From Bacillota bacterium (GTDB lineage Bacteria > Bacillota > Sulfobacillia > RBS10-35 > JAJYVN01), in NCBI GenBank assembly GCA_021803205.1, contig JAJZMB010000147.1, forward strand, positions 1-64,000: DNA of 64,000 bases. Reading direction: 5' to 3'. Of this stretch, positions 12,297 to 19,976 are shown piece after piece (positions within the stretch are counted from its first letter, which is position 1; every line of letters starts with the position of its first letter). A program made the position numbers and the translations under genes. Below the pieces are notes generated by a model, which made no database searches, was not told the origin of the DNA, and worked only from the letters and a program-made list of their open reading frames with translations.

Positions 12297-12409
12297 AGGT
12301 GGCCGCTGCAAGTCCGCTTTTGCGAGGCCACTGCTCCGATATCCCCTGTCCTCCAAGGGTCCACCATTCGCGGCCGGTGCGGAAACCGACTTTTGCAGTG
12401 CCGTACTAG
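12297..12409 (-). repeat. R element copy 1 (near-identical group)
   Basis: About 113 bp, read on the minus strand. It starts with CTAGTACGGC and contains CTGCAAAAGTCGGTTTCCGC and ACCGGCCGCGAATGG. It continues through GGACCCTTGGAGGACAGGGG to the 3' hairpin GTGGCCTCGCAAAAGCGGAC / TTGCAGCGGCCACC. It matches the copies at 13423, 31031 and 43192 almost base for base. The two ends are imperfect inverted repeats around CTGCAAAAGTC. It lies upstream of the minus-strand HEAT-like gene and abuts the 163-bp MITE-like element at a shared CTAG. Confidence 0.85.
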
Positions 12410-12572
12410 CACTGCCCTCCGCACTGGTAGCAGTTGGCGCCGGCGACGGTCCGGAACATTGGCTCAGCGATCGGAAAGGCGGCCCCAACGGGTGTGAACG
12501 GACGGGCAGACCCGCTTCGCCGCTTCATGAGCCCCCACCTCGGACCAGGACTTACCAGTGCGGAGGACAGTA
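12410..12572. mobile_element. MITE-like element with 20-bp terminal inverted repeats
   Basis: The ends are inverted repeats matching at 18 of 20 positions: CACTGCCCTCCGCACTGGTA at 12410-12429, and the complement of TACCAGTGCGGAGGACAGTA at 12553-12572. CTAG flanks both sides (12406-12409 and 12573-12576), as expected for insertion at a CTAG/TA target (IS630/Tc1-mariner-like preference). The 120-bp interior has no transposase frame. No other copy was seen in the window. The left CTAG is also the end of R element copy 1, so one element apparently inserted at the edge of the other. Confidence 0.7.
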
Positions 12573-12576
12573 CTAG

Positions 12577-12904
12577 GGAGCCTTGGGAGACAGCGGGCAT
12601 CGGAGCCGTGGCCATGCAAGGGCAGGGCGTTGGCGGTGATCAGCCAGCGCCCCGGGGAGGCGGGTTGACGGGAGGCCACCGCCCCGTGCCCGTCGTAATC
12701 CCGAACCGGGCCCTGTGTCTGCACGGACGGCCACCGCTGATCGGCGGGTCTGTTGCTGCCGGCCGGCTCGCCGTGGGGAGGGCCACGCCTGGCGGGCATG
12801 ATGGCGAACAGAGTGGTGCAGGTGCTTGCCAGTTCACAACGGTAGCATCGCCGCGCCCGGTGCCGGCGATGGGTCGGGGCTCCTTGGAAGGAGGCGGTGA
12901 CTTG
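12577..12904. other. Leader/intergenic region before dCMP deaminase, no gene seen
   Basis: About 330 bp between the MITE-like element and the deaminase start. The deaminase frame is open through it, but the translated sequence is Gly/Pro/Arg-rich and unlike the family. The only recognisable signal is the AAGGAGG ribosome binding site at its end. Confidence 0.4.
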
Positions 12905-13363
12905 ATGCGGCCGAGTTGGGAGGAATATTTCCTTGAAATGGCCGATTTGGCGGCTCGGCGCAGCACCTGTCCGCGCCGACACGTGGGCGCGGTCCTTGTG
13001 CGCGACCACCGTATCATCGCCACCGGGTATAACGGCAGCCTCCGCGGCCAGCCGCACTGTACCGATGCCGGCTGTCTGATGGTCGATGGGCACTGCAAAC
13101 GGACGGTGCACGCCGAGCTGAACGCGCTCCTACAATGCGCGTTCCACGGCGTCTCCAGCCGCGGCGCTTCTCTGTTCACCACCTCCTTCCCGTGCCTGGA
13201 CTGCGCCAAGGCCGTCGTGCAATCCGGCGTTACGGCGGTGCACTACCGTGATCCCTACCCTGACGAGCACGCCCGGCGGATGCTGGAAGACGCCGGCGTC
13301 GCATTGCGGGGTCGGGTCCCGGCGGCCGCCGGCCCGCCGGGCGGGGCGGCGGCACCCCCGTAG
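12905..13363 (+). CDS. dCMP deaminase (ComEB-type)
   Basis: Zinc-dependent deoxycytidylate deaminase, making dUMP for thymidylate synthesis; 152 aa. The catalytic zinc site is complete: HAE in TVHAELNALLQ, and the PCxxC motif as PCLDCAK. The N-terminal RPSWEEYFLEMADLAARRSTCPR and GYNGSLRGQPHC match ComEB/dCMP deaminases. The ATG at 12905 follows AAGGAGG at 10 nt; the TTG directly before it (12902) has better spacing and could be used instead. The C-terminal ~15 residues are a Pro/Ala tail. It stands alone between two R-type repeats. Confidence 0.93.
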   Translation: MRPSWEEYFLEMADLAARRSTCPRRHVGAVLVRDHRIIATGYNGSLRGQPHCTDAGCLMVDGHCKRTVHAELNALLQCAFHGVSSRGASLFTTSFPCLDCAKAVVQSGVTAVHYRDPYPDEHARRMLEDAGVALRGRVPAAAGPPGGAAAPP

Positions 13364-13422
13364 CGGGCGTGGAACCCGGTGATGGGCGTCGCCAGTGCGA
13401 CGCCCGGTCGGCGAACGTCCCT

Positions 13423-13536
13423 GGTACGGCTCCGCAAAAGTCGGTTTCCGCACCGGCCGATAATCGTGGACCCTTGGGGAACAAGGGATCTCGGAGCAGT
13501 GGCCTCGCAAAAGCGGACTCTTGCAGCGGCCACTAG
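13423..13536 (+). repeat. R element copy 2 (near-identical group)
   Basis: About 114 bp, plus orientation, from GGTACGGC to CCACTAG. Its blocks GCAAAAGTCGGTTTCCGC, CACCGGCCGATAATCG, GGACCCTTGGGGAACAAGGG and GTGGCCTCGCAAAAGCGGAC are shared with copies 1, 3 and 4. The 3' part folds into a hairpin pairing GTGGCC with GGCCAC and GCAAAAG with the CTCTTGC arm. It occupies the middle of the 335-bp gap between the dCMP deaminase and the carbonic-anhydrase-like gene; nothing else is recognisable in that gap. Confidence 0.85.
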
Positions 13537-13698
13537 GTTCCGAGGCACAGTTCGCGCCAGCGTGTCCGCCATGCCGGGCCGGTACCGCCTGTTGGGAAGC
13601 CCGGGGTGGTGCCCCGGTCTTGGTGTGGCGCGTGCCATGGACAGAACCCAATACCGGTGGTGGTGCTGAGGCACCACTTGCGCAGGAGGGACGCACCG

Positions 13699-14223
13699 AT
13701 GGCGATTCGCCAGCTCGACAGCCGCCGTCCCCTGGTCGAAGCCGCCGCATTTGTCGCGGATTCGGCCGAGGTGAACGGCGACGTGGAACTCGCGGCAGGG
13801 GTGACGGTCTGGTACGGGGCGGTTCTGAGGGGGGACATCGAGCCCATCCGCATCGGGGAGGGTTCCAACGTGCAGGACGGCTGCGTTCTGCACACCGACA
13901 CCGGCCTGCCCTGCACCGTGGGGCGTGGCGTGACGGTCGGGCACGGTGCGGTGCTCCACGGGTGCACAGTGGAGGACGACGCGCTAATCGGTATGCGTGC
14001 GGTCGTGCTCAGCGGCGCGACTGTGGGCCGCGGGGCGATGGTTGGAGCGGGGGCGCTGGTTCGGGAGGGACAGGTCGTGCCCCCCGGCGCCCTGGTTGTG
14101 GGCACTCCGGCGCGCGTCGCCCGGGCAGTGCGCCCCGAGGAGACGGCGCGCATGCGCCGCGGGGCGGAGCACTACGTTGTGCTCGGTCGGCTGCATCGGC
14201 AGGCCGCGCGGCAAACGCCGTAG
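13699..14223 (+). CDS. Gamma-carbonic anhydrase-like hexapeptide-repeat protein
   Basis: Left-handed beta-helix protein of 174 aa in the gamma-carbonic anhydrase/PaaY/YrdA group. Signature stretches are VTVWYGAVLRGD, QDGCVLHTD, TVGHGAVLHGC and the C-terminal VVGTPARVAR. The three metal-binding His expected of the family can be matched to LHTD, VGHG and VLHG. Whether it hydrates CO2 or is an acyltransferase-like relative cannot be decided. ATG 13699 has AGGAGGG about 8 nt upstream. It lies between R element copy 2 and a degenerate R copy. Confidence 0.9.
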   Translation: MAIRQLDSRRPLVEAAAFVADSAEVNGDVELAAGVTVWYGAVLRGDIEPIRIGEGSNVQDGCVLHTDTGLPCTVGRGVTVGHGAVLHGCTVEDDALIGMRAVVLSGATVGRGAMVGAGALVREGQVVPPGALVVGTPARVARAVRPEETARMRRGAEHYVVLGRLHRQAARQTP

Positions 14224-14311
14224 ACGGTTGCCGTCCGAAGCCGGGGGTGCAGAGGCTCGGCACGGCGAGTCGTGCCGGCGCGGGCGTCCGCGTGGCGCAG
14301 TGGTGCGACCG

Positions 14312-14425
14312 CGTCACGGACTGTCACCTACCCGATGACCGGCCGAGGGTTGTCGACCTGGATGGCGATGACCGGGAATGGTGCAAGCAGACCGTGGCGC
14401 GCAAAACAGGACCTTGGCAGCACCC
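14312..14425 (+). repeat. Degenerate R element copy
   Basis: This gap after the carbonic-anhydrase-like gene keeps recognisable R blocks in the right order: GACCGGCCGAGGGTTGTCGA near the middle, GGTGCAAGCAG, then GTGGCGCGCAAAACAGGACC followed by TTGGCAGCACCC. These correspond to the CACCGGCCG, CGGAGCAG and GTGGCC...GCAGCGGCCACC blocks of the near-identical copies. The 5' third is poorly conserved, so the left boundary is approximate. Confidence 0.5.
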
Positions 14426-14427
14426 TC

Positions 14428-14946
14428 TTACGGAGCCGGGCTGGCGGCGCCGGGAGCGGTTTCGCTGGACGGCGGCGCCCCGCGGTCCGGGCGCATGGCA
14501 AAGGCGCGCAGCGGTGCGGCCCGCAACAGCCGCAGGAGGGCTGAGCGGCGCAGGAGGCGGGGGTCTACCGGAAATCCGGCTGACCACGAGAGGCGCCGGA
14601 ACAGGCGGTCGATGTCACCGGGCGACAGTGGCCTGCCGTGTGGCCCGCAGAAGAGCCGGGGACAGCGCGGATGCCGTTCCAGACTCATGTACGCCGTGAG
14701 GGTGCGCAGGGCCTCGGGTGTAAGGACGGCCTCGCGCCCGTCCGGCCAGGAGAGGCGCCCCGAGAGCAAGCCGACATGGTCTGGTTCCAGATCGAGCACC
14801 TGGCGCACGGTGGCGCCGAAGCTCCAGAAGAGGTGGAGCAGAGAGCGGTCTCGGCAGGGGAAGCGGTTGTGTGCGGCCGCTGCGAGCAAACGCCTCCACT
14901 CGGCCTCCCCGATCAGGCCCGACGGTGCCCGGTCTGCGTCGCTCAT
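14428..14946 (-). CDS. Degenerate tyrosine recombinase-like protein
   Basis: 172 aa, resembling only the C-terminal catalytic half of XerC/XerD-type tyrosine recombinases. FWSFGATVRQVLDLEPDHV corresponds to the usual tGlRisEllaL box and retains its Arg. RLFCGPHGRPLSPGDIDRLFRRL matches the segment before the second box. The HxLRH box is DPRLLRRSA, keeping the Arg but not the His, and no catalytic Tyr segment is evident. It is therefore probably inactive in strand exchange, or a DNA-binding derivative. ATG 14946 has GGGGGAGG at 7 nt and begins 35 bp after the DUF421 stop, so the two form an operon. Confidence 0.6.
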   Translation of the reverse strand: MSDADRAPSGLIGEAEWRRLLAAAAHNRFPCRDRSLLHLFWSFGATVRQVLDLEPDHVGLLSGRLSWPDGREAVLTPEALRTLTAYMSLERHPRCPRLFCGPHGRPLSPGDIDRLFRRLSWSAGFPVDPRLLRRSALLRLLRAAPLRAFAMRPDRGAPPSSETAPGAASPAP

Positions 14947-14980
14947 GGCCCTGCCTCCCCCGACGTCTCGTCGCCCAGGC

Positions 14981-15856
14981 TCATCCCTGCCCGTTGCTCG
15001 GTTCCCGGTCGCCGCTGGCGGCGCGGCGGCCCTCGGGCTCCGTTGCCCCAGCCTCAGTGGCCTGCGGCGGGACGGAGTCGCCGCAGGCGGTGCCGCCCGC
15101 CATCCGGTCTCGCGGCTCGGGTCCGCCGTTCTCCCGTGCCTGGACCGTGAGCCCGCCGCTATTGTCGATCGCGGCGACCAGGATGCTACCGATGCCGCGT
15201 CCATATCCCCGCCGGCGCAGTTCCCCCTCCAGCCAGGCGCGGTCTTTCCCCGCACGCCGCAGGGCTTGTTCGTCCACCAGCCCGTCCATGACGACGGTTG
15301 CCTGCAGGGCCGGCGTCGGGAGCGCCGAGGCGGGGTCCGCCTGATGGACGCCCAGGGTCTTGAGGTCGTCGGCCGTGGTCGGCCGAGCGCCGGCACGGGG
15401 AATCACGGAGAGCTTGCCCGAAGTTTCCAGGACGGCGAACTCCACATCGGTGAGATGGGCAATGTTGCGGAAGCGCAGTTCTGACATCAGGTCGCTCAGA
15501 TTGAAGCGAAGCTTGCGCAACGACTGCTCGTTGACCTTGCCGTGGGCCACGACGATCGAGGGTTCTCCCTCCACAAGTACGCGGACCCGCTGGTTCTTGA
15601 GGCTGAGGTAGGCGAAGATCCATTCGAGCGCCCCGAGCAGCACGACCGGCGCGACGCCCACGACCAGGGGGATCTTGCCGTCCGCGATGGAGATGATCGC
15701 CGCCTCGGAGATCATGATGAAGCCGACGAGGTCGATGGCGTTGAGGCTCCCCACCTCGCGCTTGCCGGTGACGCGCAACAGCAGCAGCAAAATGAGATAG
15801 AAAAAGACCGTCTTCCAGAGCACGTCGAGCAGTTGCCGCATGACGTCGCCCTGCAC
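14981..15856 (-). CDS. DUF421 (YetF-like) membrane protein
   Basis: Membrane protein of 291 aa matching the DUF421/YetF family. Three N-terminal TM helices (about residues 8-85: TVFFYLILLLLLRVTGKREVG, AIDLVGFIMISEAAIISIA, VGVAPVVLLGALEWIFAYLS) are followed by a cytoplasmic YetF domain. That domain contains RVLVEGEPSIVVAHGKVNE and the conserved LRFNLSDLMSELR. Function of the family is not established; members are often linked to sporulation or envelope stress. The GTG at 15856 has GGGAGG at about 7 nt; an ATG at 15841 is the alternative. It is divergent from the AAA ATPase gene. Confidence 0.88.
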   Translation of the reverse strand: MQGDVMRQLLDVLWKTVFFYLILLLLLRVTGKREVGSLNAIDLVGFIMISEAAIISIADGKIPLVVGVAPVVLLGALEWIFAYLSLKNQRVRVLVEGEPSIVVAHGKVNEQSLRKLRFNLSDLMSELRFRNIAHLTDVEFAVLETSGKLSVIPRAGARPTTADDLKTLGVHQADPASALPTPALQATVVMDGLVDEQALRRAGKDRAWLEGELRRRGYGRGIGSILVAAIDNSGGLTVQARENGGPEPRDRMAGGTACGDSVPPQATEAGATEPEGRRAASGDREPSNGQG

Positions 15857-16019
15857 CCTGTCGCCTCCCGATCCCGGCGGTTGCGCTTCGGCCGGCGCGG
15901 GGTAGTATGACCGATGCCCGGGTGGCGCGTTCGGGTGCGTGCAGGACTAAAACCTGGATGACGGCGAACGTAGAACGCCCGGGTGGTTTCGGAGCGGGCT
16001 GGTGGGGGAGGGGCGTCCT

Positions 16020-17708
16020 GTGGAGGTCAGGGTTGTATTCCACCGCACCGGCAGCCGGGACTTCCCCCGCGCCATGGACGTGGCCCGCCGCCAGCCGGGG
16101 TTCCGCGAACCCGCGGCCGGGGCCGAGTTCTGCGTCTCCTTCGATCAGGATCAACTCGACGCCTATGACGAACTGGTGGCCATCGTCGGCCGCTGGTCGC
16201 AGACCCGACTGTACCTCAATGGACATCCGGTGGACCGGTCGCGTCTGGAGCACATGCTGGGATGCTATCGCCGTCGCCTGCTGGCACCGGACCGCCGCGC
16301 CCACTGCACTGGCCAGTCGGTGCACGAGACCCGGATCGGCGCGGTGCGACAGCTCTTCCCCTGCCGCCTGATTCCGATCAGCGAGACCAACCACGGCGGT
16401 TGGTTCCAATACGGTCGTCTGACGCGTGAAGGAGTGTTCCTCGTAGATAAGGCCCAGTTGCGGCACGCGGTGCAGGGCGCCCTTGACCGAACCCTGGCCG
16501 CCCACTGCCCGGCCCTCTTCCCGGCAGAGGTGGACGCCGTCATCGATCGCCTCCCCGAGCGCATCGACCCGGAACGCGACCACCACTGGGGTTACCGGGA
16601 GGGCTGGCAGAACGGCCGTTTCGTGCGCGTCGGCGTCGAAAAGCGCCCGGCATCGCGCGCGGGCACCCCGCAGGCCAGGCGCCTTCCCACCGGAGGTGCG
16701 GATCTCGTCGATGTGGGAACTGAGGGGGCGCGCGGAGGGCCCGGACAGGGAGCCGGCTCCCTGCGGGTTGGCGGGCCCGCCGACGTCGCGTCGCGAAGGT
16801 ATGAGCCCCCCACCCCGGTAGCCCGACGGCCTGCGGAACCGGACGGCGCAGCGGCCCGCCATGTCGGCCCCGAGCTCCGGGGGGTACGGTATGGAGATAT
16901 CGGGGGCCTGACCACCGAGATCCGTACATTGCGCGAGACGCTGGAACTGCCCCTCCGGTTCCCGGACCTCTTCGAGCGCCTCGGGATCACACCTCACCGT
17001 GGGGTCCTGCTCAGCGGCCCCCCGGGCACGGGCAAGACGCTCCTGGCACGCGCCCTGGCCAGCGAGTGTGAGGCGAGCTTCCTTCTGATCAACGGGCCGG
17101 AAATCATATCCAAATGGCACGGTGAATCCGAGGCCAACCTGCGCCGCATCTTCGATGCGGCGCGAGAAAACGCCCCGGCCGTGGTGCTCATCGACGAGGT
17201 GGACGCGATCGCGCCCGACCGTGCGCGCGTGCAGCACAACCACGAGGCGGTGTTGGTCAGTCAACTGCTCACGCTGCTGGACGGTCTGGTGGACCGCGGG
17301 CAGGTGGTGGTGGTCGCCACCACCAATCGTCCTGAGTTGGTGGATCGGGCGCTCCGGCGCCCAGGACGTCTGGACCTGCTGCTGGAGATCGGGTTGCCGG
17401 ATTTGGCGGCGCGCCTGGAGATCCTGCGGATCCACACGGATAGGATGCCACTGCATCCGGGTGTCGACATCCCTGCCTTGGCCGCGGCGACTGAGGGATT
17501 CACCGGGGCGCATCTGAGCTCGCTCTGCCGCGAGGCTGGTCTGGAGTGTATGCGCGCGGTGGTGATACTTGACGCCGGCGGCGTCTTCAGACTGGCTCCC
17601 GATGCCCTGCAGGCCCTGACAGTGCGGCCGGAGCACTTCACCCGCGCGTTGCGGGTGGTCGACGCTATGCGGCGCCGCGGCGAGGCCGTGGTCAAGCGGT
17701 CCGAGTGA
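16020..17708 (+). CDS. CDC48-like single-domain AAA+ ATPase with unrecognised N-terminal domain
   Basis: One AAA module of the CDC48/VAT/proteasomal-ATPase type (about residues 295-560). Walker A is GPPGTGKT at about 333, with the pore-loop-like ISKWHGESE after it. Walker B is VVLIDEVDAI at about 388; sensor 1 is ATTNR and the arginine-finger region RRPGRLD. About 215 residues at the N-terminus (VRVVFHRTGSRDFPRAMD... to ERDHHWGYREGW) match nothing I know; they contain several Cys and His. They are joined to the AAA part by a ~75-residue Gly/Pro/Arg linker. GTG 16020 has GGGGGAGGGG at about 6 nt; GTG 16002 is an alternative. Role is probably unfolding or remodelling of an unknown client. Confidence 0.85.
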   Translation: MEVRVVFHRTGSRDFPRAMDVARRQPGFREPAAGAEFCVSFDQDQLDAYDELVAIVGRWSQTRLYLNGHPVDRSRLEHMLGCYRRRLLAPDRRAHCTGQSVHETRIGAVRQLFPCRLIPISETNHGGWFQYGRLTREGVFLVDKAQLRHAVQGALDRTLAAHCPALFPAEVDAVIDRLPERIDPERDHHWGYREGWQNGRFVRVGVEKRPASRAGTPQARRLPTGGADLVDVGTEGARGGPGQGAGSLRVGGPADVASRRYEPPTPVARRPAEPDGAAARHVGPELRGVRYGDIGGLTTEIRTLRETLELPLRFPDLFERLGITPHRGVLLSGPPGTGKTLLARALASECEASFLLINGPEIISKWHGESEANLRRIFDAARENAPAVVLIDEVDAIAPDRARVQHNHEAVLVSQLLTLLDGLVDRGQVVVVATTNRPELVDRALRRPGRLDLLLEIGLPDLAARLEILRIHTDRMPLHPGVDIPALAAATEGFTGAHLSSLCREAGLECMRAVVILDAGGVFRLAPDALQALTVRPEHFTRALRVVDAMRRRGEAVVKRSE

Positions 17709-17958
17709 CCCGCGTTCGGCGGTGCGGCCGGCGGCTCGGTCTAACTTGCCCCGCCCCTTCATTGCCACGTTCGCCATCCGGCCGCACCGCAATCTCCACC
17801 GTCGCATCGCCTCCATCCGGTGCAGGATGCGCACCGGCCGTGCCCACTTGGGCAGCGCGAGGGGTCGGGTTGACAACGGGCCGCAGTTCGTGGGAGCGTG
17901 TGGCCCGGTTGCCGTGGACGCCGTGTCCGGCCGCCGGTGCAGAGAGGAGCGGATCGCG

Positions 17959-18693
17959 ATGAAGATGGAAGAAGTGGCGGCCGCCCACATGCGGCGCCTC
18001 GGAGAGAACGTCTATCCCGGCCGGGGGATCGTCCTCGGCCTGACTCCCGACGAGCGCCACCTGGTGCAGGTCTACTGGATCATGGGGCGGAGTCCGGCGA
18101 GTCGCAACCGCGTCTTGTTGCGGGAGGGGGAGTCGGTCAAGTCCGAGTCCCTGAACGCCGCACTGGTGCCCAACCCGGCTCTGGTGATCTACTACGCGGT
18201 CCGGCGTGTCGGCAACTGCCATGTGGTGAGCAACGGGGACCAGACGGAGACGATCGTGGATGCGCTGGAGCGGGGGCAGCGCTTCGAGGACGCGCTCCGC
18301 ACGCGGGAATTCGAGCCGGATGTGCCACACTACACGCCTCGCATCTCAGGTCTGATCGATGCAGCAGATCCGCGTTCCGGTTATCGGTTGGCGATCCTCA
18401 AATCCCTCGGTCACAATCCCGCGCACTGCATGCGCCACTTCTACACCTATGAGCGCGCATACCCGGGCCTGGGGCACTGCATCACGACCTACGCCGGCGA
18501 CGGACATCCGCTCCCTTCGTTCGAGGGGGAGCCGTGGCCGGTGCAGACCTTCGATGCTCCGGAGGAGACGGCGGAGCGATATTGGCGCCTGCTGCACGCC
18601 GACCGCCGGGTGGGTCTAATGGTGAAGTTCATCGACGTCCGGACGGGTGGGTCTTCCATACATATCGTCAACCGGCAGGAGGCGGGCGCGTAG
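17959..18693 (+). CDS. IMP cyclohydrolase, PurO-like
   Basis: 244 aa matching the IMP cyclohydrolase family represented by archaeal PurO, which closes the purine ring (FAICAR to IMP). Recognisable stretches are YPGRGIVLGLTPDE, VQVYWIMGRSPASRNRVL, VVSNGDQTETI and HYTPRISGLID. ATG 17959 has AGAGGAG about 8 nt upstream; the frame runs open from 17722 but without family sequence. No other purine genes are nearby. The gene is about 250 bp downstream of the AAA ATPase. Cyclohydrolase activity is inferred from family membership; many bacterial members are uncharacterised. Confidence 0.82.
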   Translation: MKMEEVAAAHMRRLGENVYPGRGIVLGLTPDERHLVQVYWIMGRSPASRNRVLLREGESVKSESLNAALVPNPALVIYYAVRRVGNCHVVSNGDQTETIVDALERGQRFEDALRTREFEPDVPHYTPRISGLIDAADPRSGYRLAILKSLGHNPAHCMRHFYTYERAYPGLGHCITTYAGDGHPLPSFEGEPWPVQTFDAPEETAERYWRLLHADRRVGLMVKFIDVRTGGSSIHIVNRQEAGA

Positions 18694-18925
18694 GAGGCCG
18701 CCCACGAACGCCCTCCGGCGCGCCGCCACCCGCACCGCGGGCAACGTTGAACTCCAAGTCGTGCACGGCGGCACCGTAATTTCTCCGGTGCCGGTGTGGA
18801 TGGATCATCTGTGGGAATGCAGCGCGCAGCCGAACCGGGCGAGGGCGGCAGGGTCCGGATGCTTGCATGCCCGGCCCCCGATGCGGCATACGGTTCGGAG
18901 AATCCTTCCGCAGAGGGGCCCTGCC

Positions 18926-19825
18926 GTGGGGCGGCGACTGGTTTCCGTCACTGCGCTTGCGGCGGCCGGCCTCGCCTGTGTCCTCCTGCTCCTGGGGGTG
19001 GTGCTCCATCGTTCGGTCCGTGCGGATGGGAACGTGGGAGCCCGCATCCGTCAGCGCGGTTACCTGATCGCCGGGGTGCCCCTCTGGCTCCCGCCATTCG
19101 GCGCTCCGGCGCGCGGCGGCGGATGGCAGGGGCTGGACGTGACATTGGCCCATGCGGTCGCCCGGGCGTTGCTCGGCAGCCCGGTCAAGGTACACTTCCT
19201 GCCCCTGCTCCCGGGCGAGCGGCGTTGGGCAGTGGAAAGCGGTGCCGCGGACGTGGTGATCGCGGGCTTTGCCTCGCTGGTCCCCACGCCCGATGGTGCC
19301 GTGCCGGTGCCACCGTCCGGAGCCGGGCTACGGCTGGTCGGTCCTTATTTCTCCGAGCCGTTGGCACTTTTGGTGCGGCGCGGTCAACCGCTGCGGCACT
19401 GGCGGCAGCTGGACGGCCGCATTGTTGCCGTGCTGCCCGGCAGTGCCGGGGGTGATGCGCTGCTTCGTGCCGCCGGGCAGCGGGCCACCCCGGTGTTGAC
19501 GCAACCGAGCAGCGCGGCTCTGGCCGCTCGCGGGGTCGCCCTCGGTGAATACCGGGCCGTGGTCGGGGGCCTGGCTGTGTGCCGGGCCCTGGCGGTCTAT
19601 GACCCCGAACTCTCGGTGCAGACACTACCGGAACTCGGCCGTGAGGCCTATTGGGTCCTGGTCGCTCCCGCCGCGTCCGAACTGGTGGATCCCGTGCGCC
19701 GGGCCATCGCCACACTCCCCACCGGACGTACCCTGCAGCACCTGCTGGCCGGCTGGGCGGCGGCCGCCGCCCAGCCGCCGCTGTCACCGCCGCCCGTTTT
19801 GACGGCCCCGTCCCGTACGACGTAG
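18926..19825 (+). CDS. Periplasmic solute-binding protein, amino-acid type (SBP_bac_3-like)
   Basis: 299 aa with an N-terminal signal anchor (RRLVSVTALAAAGLACVLLLLGVVL) then a type-II solute-binding fold. Supporting stretches are IRQRGYLIAGVPLWLPPFG, GWQGLDVTLAHAVARALLG, AADVVIAGFASLVPTPD and GPYFSEPLALLVRRGQPL, which follow the layout of polar-amino-acid binding proteins. There is no lipobox Cys at a canonical position, so it may be membrane-anchored. GTG 18926 has GAGGGG 7 nt upstream and makes the signal sequence N-terminal; ATG 18881 is a longer alternative. No permease or ATPase partner is adjacent, so its transporter or signalling role is unknown. Confidence 0.75.
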   Translation: MGRRLVSVTALAAAGLACVLLLLGVVLHRSVRADGNVGARIRQRGYLIAGVPLWLPPFGAPARGGGWQGLDVTLAHAVARALLGSPVKVHFLPLLPGERRWAVESGAADVVIAGFASLVPTPDGAVPVPPSGAGLRLVGPYFSEPLALLVRRGQPLRHWRQLDGRIVAVLPGSAGGDALLRAAGQRATPVLTQPSSAALAARGVALGEYRAVVGGLAVCRALAVYDPELSVQTLPELGREAYWVLVAPAASELVDPVRRAIATLPTGRTLQHLLAGWAAAAAQPPLSPPPVLTAPSRTT

Positions 19826-19976
19826 AATGCCGACGGTGGGTTGCCAAGGGATTCCTGCGCCGCTGGCCGGTTCGGATGGTGCTCATGGACCTGCCGGGCT
19901 GCGTCGCAGACGCGTTTCAGCTTGGTCGGGGCGCGCCCGCTGCACCGTACGTCGAAGGCCGCGGAGGTGCCAGAGG

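Noticed and set aside
12297..12409. R elements interpreted as ordinary Rho-independent terminators
   Set aside because: They lack a trailing T tract, occur in divergent as well as co-directional gaps, and conserve sequence over ~110 bp, far beyond a terminator hairpin.
15186..17990. A 934-codon open frame on the minus strand
   Set aside because: It is the complement of the AAA ATPase and overlaps the DUF421 gene; the translation is low-complexity with no domain, as expected for antisense frames in GC-rich DNA.
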